Assembly: GCA_001896555.1 (NCBI GenBank)
Contig: MPOS01000061.1
Span: 1-62,928, forward strand
Source: Candidatus Phosphitivorax anaerolimi
Lineage (GTDB): Bacteria; Desulfobacterota; Desulfomonilia; UBA1062
Direction: 5' to 3'
Length of the DNA: 62,928 nucleotides
In this document: positions 62,794-62,928 of the stretch, piece after piece
How the letters are laid out: every line of letters starts with the position of its first letter
Numbering within the stretch: the first letter of the stretch is position 1
The notes under the pieces: generated by a model
What the model saw: only the letters and a program-made list of their open reading frames with translations
The model's database searches: none
What the model was told of the DNA's origin: nothing
Program-made: the position numbers and the translations under genes

Positions 62794-62928
62794 ATGGACA
62801 AGGGCATCGGCAAATTAGAGTTCCAAGGGCTGAAAAAGTGGATGTCGCAGGGTGAGTATATCATTTCCACCATGTCCGATGACGGGACCATCTGGACCTA
62901 CACCTCCAAGGTCTTGCCCATCTTCGAC
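62794..62928 (+). CDS. Start of an unidentified protein, cut by the window edge
   Basis: An ATG at 62794 follows AGAGGGGAAGGGG and opens a frame that runs out of the window after 45 codons (MDKGIGKLEFQGLKKWMSQG, then YIISTMSDDGTIWTYTSKVLPIFD). It is 91 bases downstream of cimA. I do not recognise the family from this much. Confidence 0.6.
   Translation, partial: MDKGIGKLEFQGLKKWMSQGEYIISTMSDDGTIWTYTSKVLPIFD

Noticed and set aside
1-62928. CRISPR arrays, rRNA genes and complete insertion sequences
   Set aside because: No regularly spaced direct repeats, rRNA-like sequence or paired IS ends with a full transposase were found by reading.

Overview
The window reads as a chromosomal segment of a Gram-negative, GC-rich, signal-transduction-rich bacterium, most likely from the Desulfobacterota (former Deltaproteobacteria) or a close relative. 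Outer-membrane components (RND pump, omptin-type protease, PilQ secretin) show a double membrane. The many soluble multi-PAS histidine kinases, two sigma-54 response regulators and the ftsH-folP-acpS-tsaE-lysC-cimA gene order fit that group. No 16S rRNA or other decisive marker is present, so the assignment is an inference.

Layout. 1-5.5 kb: an autoregulated-looking TetR gene with an RND efflux pair. 5.9-14 kb: a stand-alone Rad52/22-type annealing protein, a PAS histidine kinase, then an unusual run: an omptin-family protease, a class I adenylate-cyclase-like protein that has lost its catalytic motif, and a receiver-TPR protein whose receiver has lost its phosphorylation residues. Convergent to these is a two-domain 6-phosphofructo-2-kinase/fructose-2,6-bisphosphatase-like enzyme. 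14.1-17.4 kb: tRNA-Gln(CTG) and tRNA-Glu(CTC), followed by an AT-richer island with an AbiEi/AbiEii toxin-antitoxin pair behind a palindromic operator, a 5'-truncated RDD gene and IS481/IS256 remnants. 17.6-32.4 kb: two hybrid multi-PAS kinases, glutaminyl-tRNA synthetase with a fused C-terminal tRNA-binding domain, a small heat-shock protein, a sigma-54 regulator, and a thioredoxin-like/MCP/CheW group with a near-consensus sigma-54 promoter. 32.5-43.9 kb (minus strand): nicotinamidase, MFS exporter, a translationally coupled kinase/sigma-54 regulator pair, a bifunctional-nuclease-family protein, an orphan ECF-type ATPase overlapping a PolX with a degenerate polymerase site, MtaB and a PilZ-like protein. 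44-50 kb: glycogen synthase, a DnaA homologue with an altered DNA-recognition helix, a HemN/HemW-like radical SAM protein, DUF2905, a truncated cupin and a rhomboid protease. 50-55 kb: an FtsB-like gene and pilMNOPQ, closed by a strong terminator. 55.2-62.9 kb: a compact housekeeping run (TPR membrane protein, ftsH, folP, acpS, tsaE, lysC, cimA) and the start of a gene cut by the window edge.

The housekeeping and pilus genes are ordinary. The points most worth a second look are the adjacent adenylate-cyclase-like and receiver-TPR pseudoenzymes beside the omptin gene, the DnaA homologue with lysine at a base-contacting position, the PolX with an altered polymerase site, the bacterial PFK-2/FBPase-2 homologue, the GlnRS fusion and the tRNA-flanked toxin-antitoxin island. 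Identifications rest on reading motifs and remembered family sequences; no database search was run.
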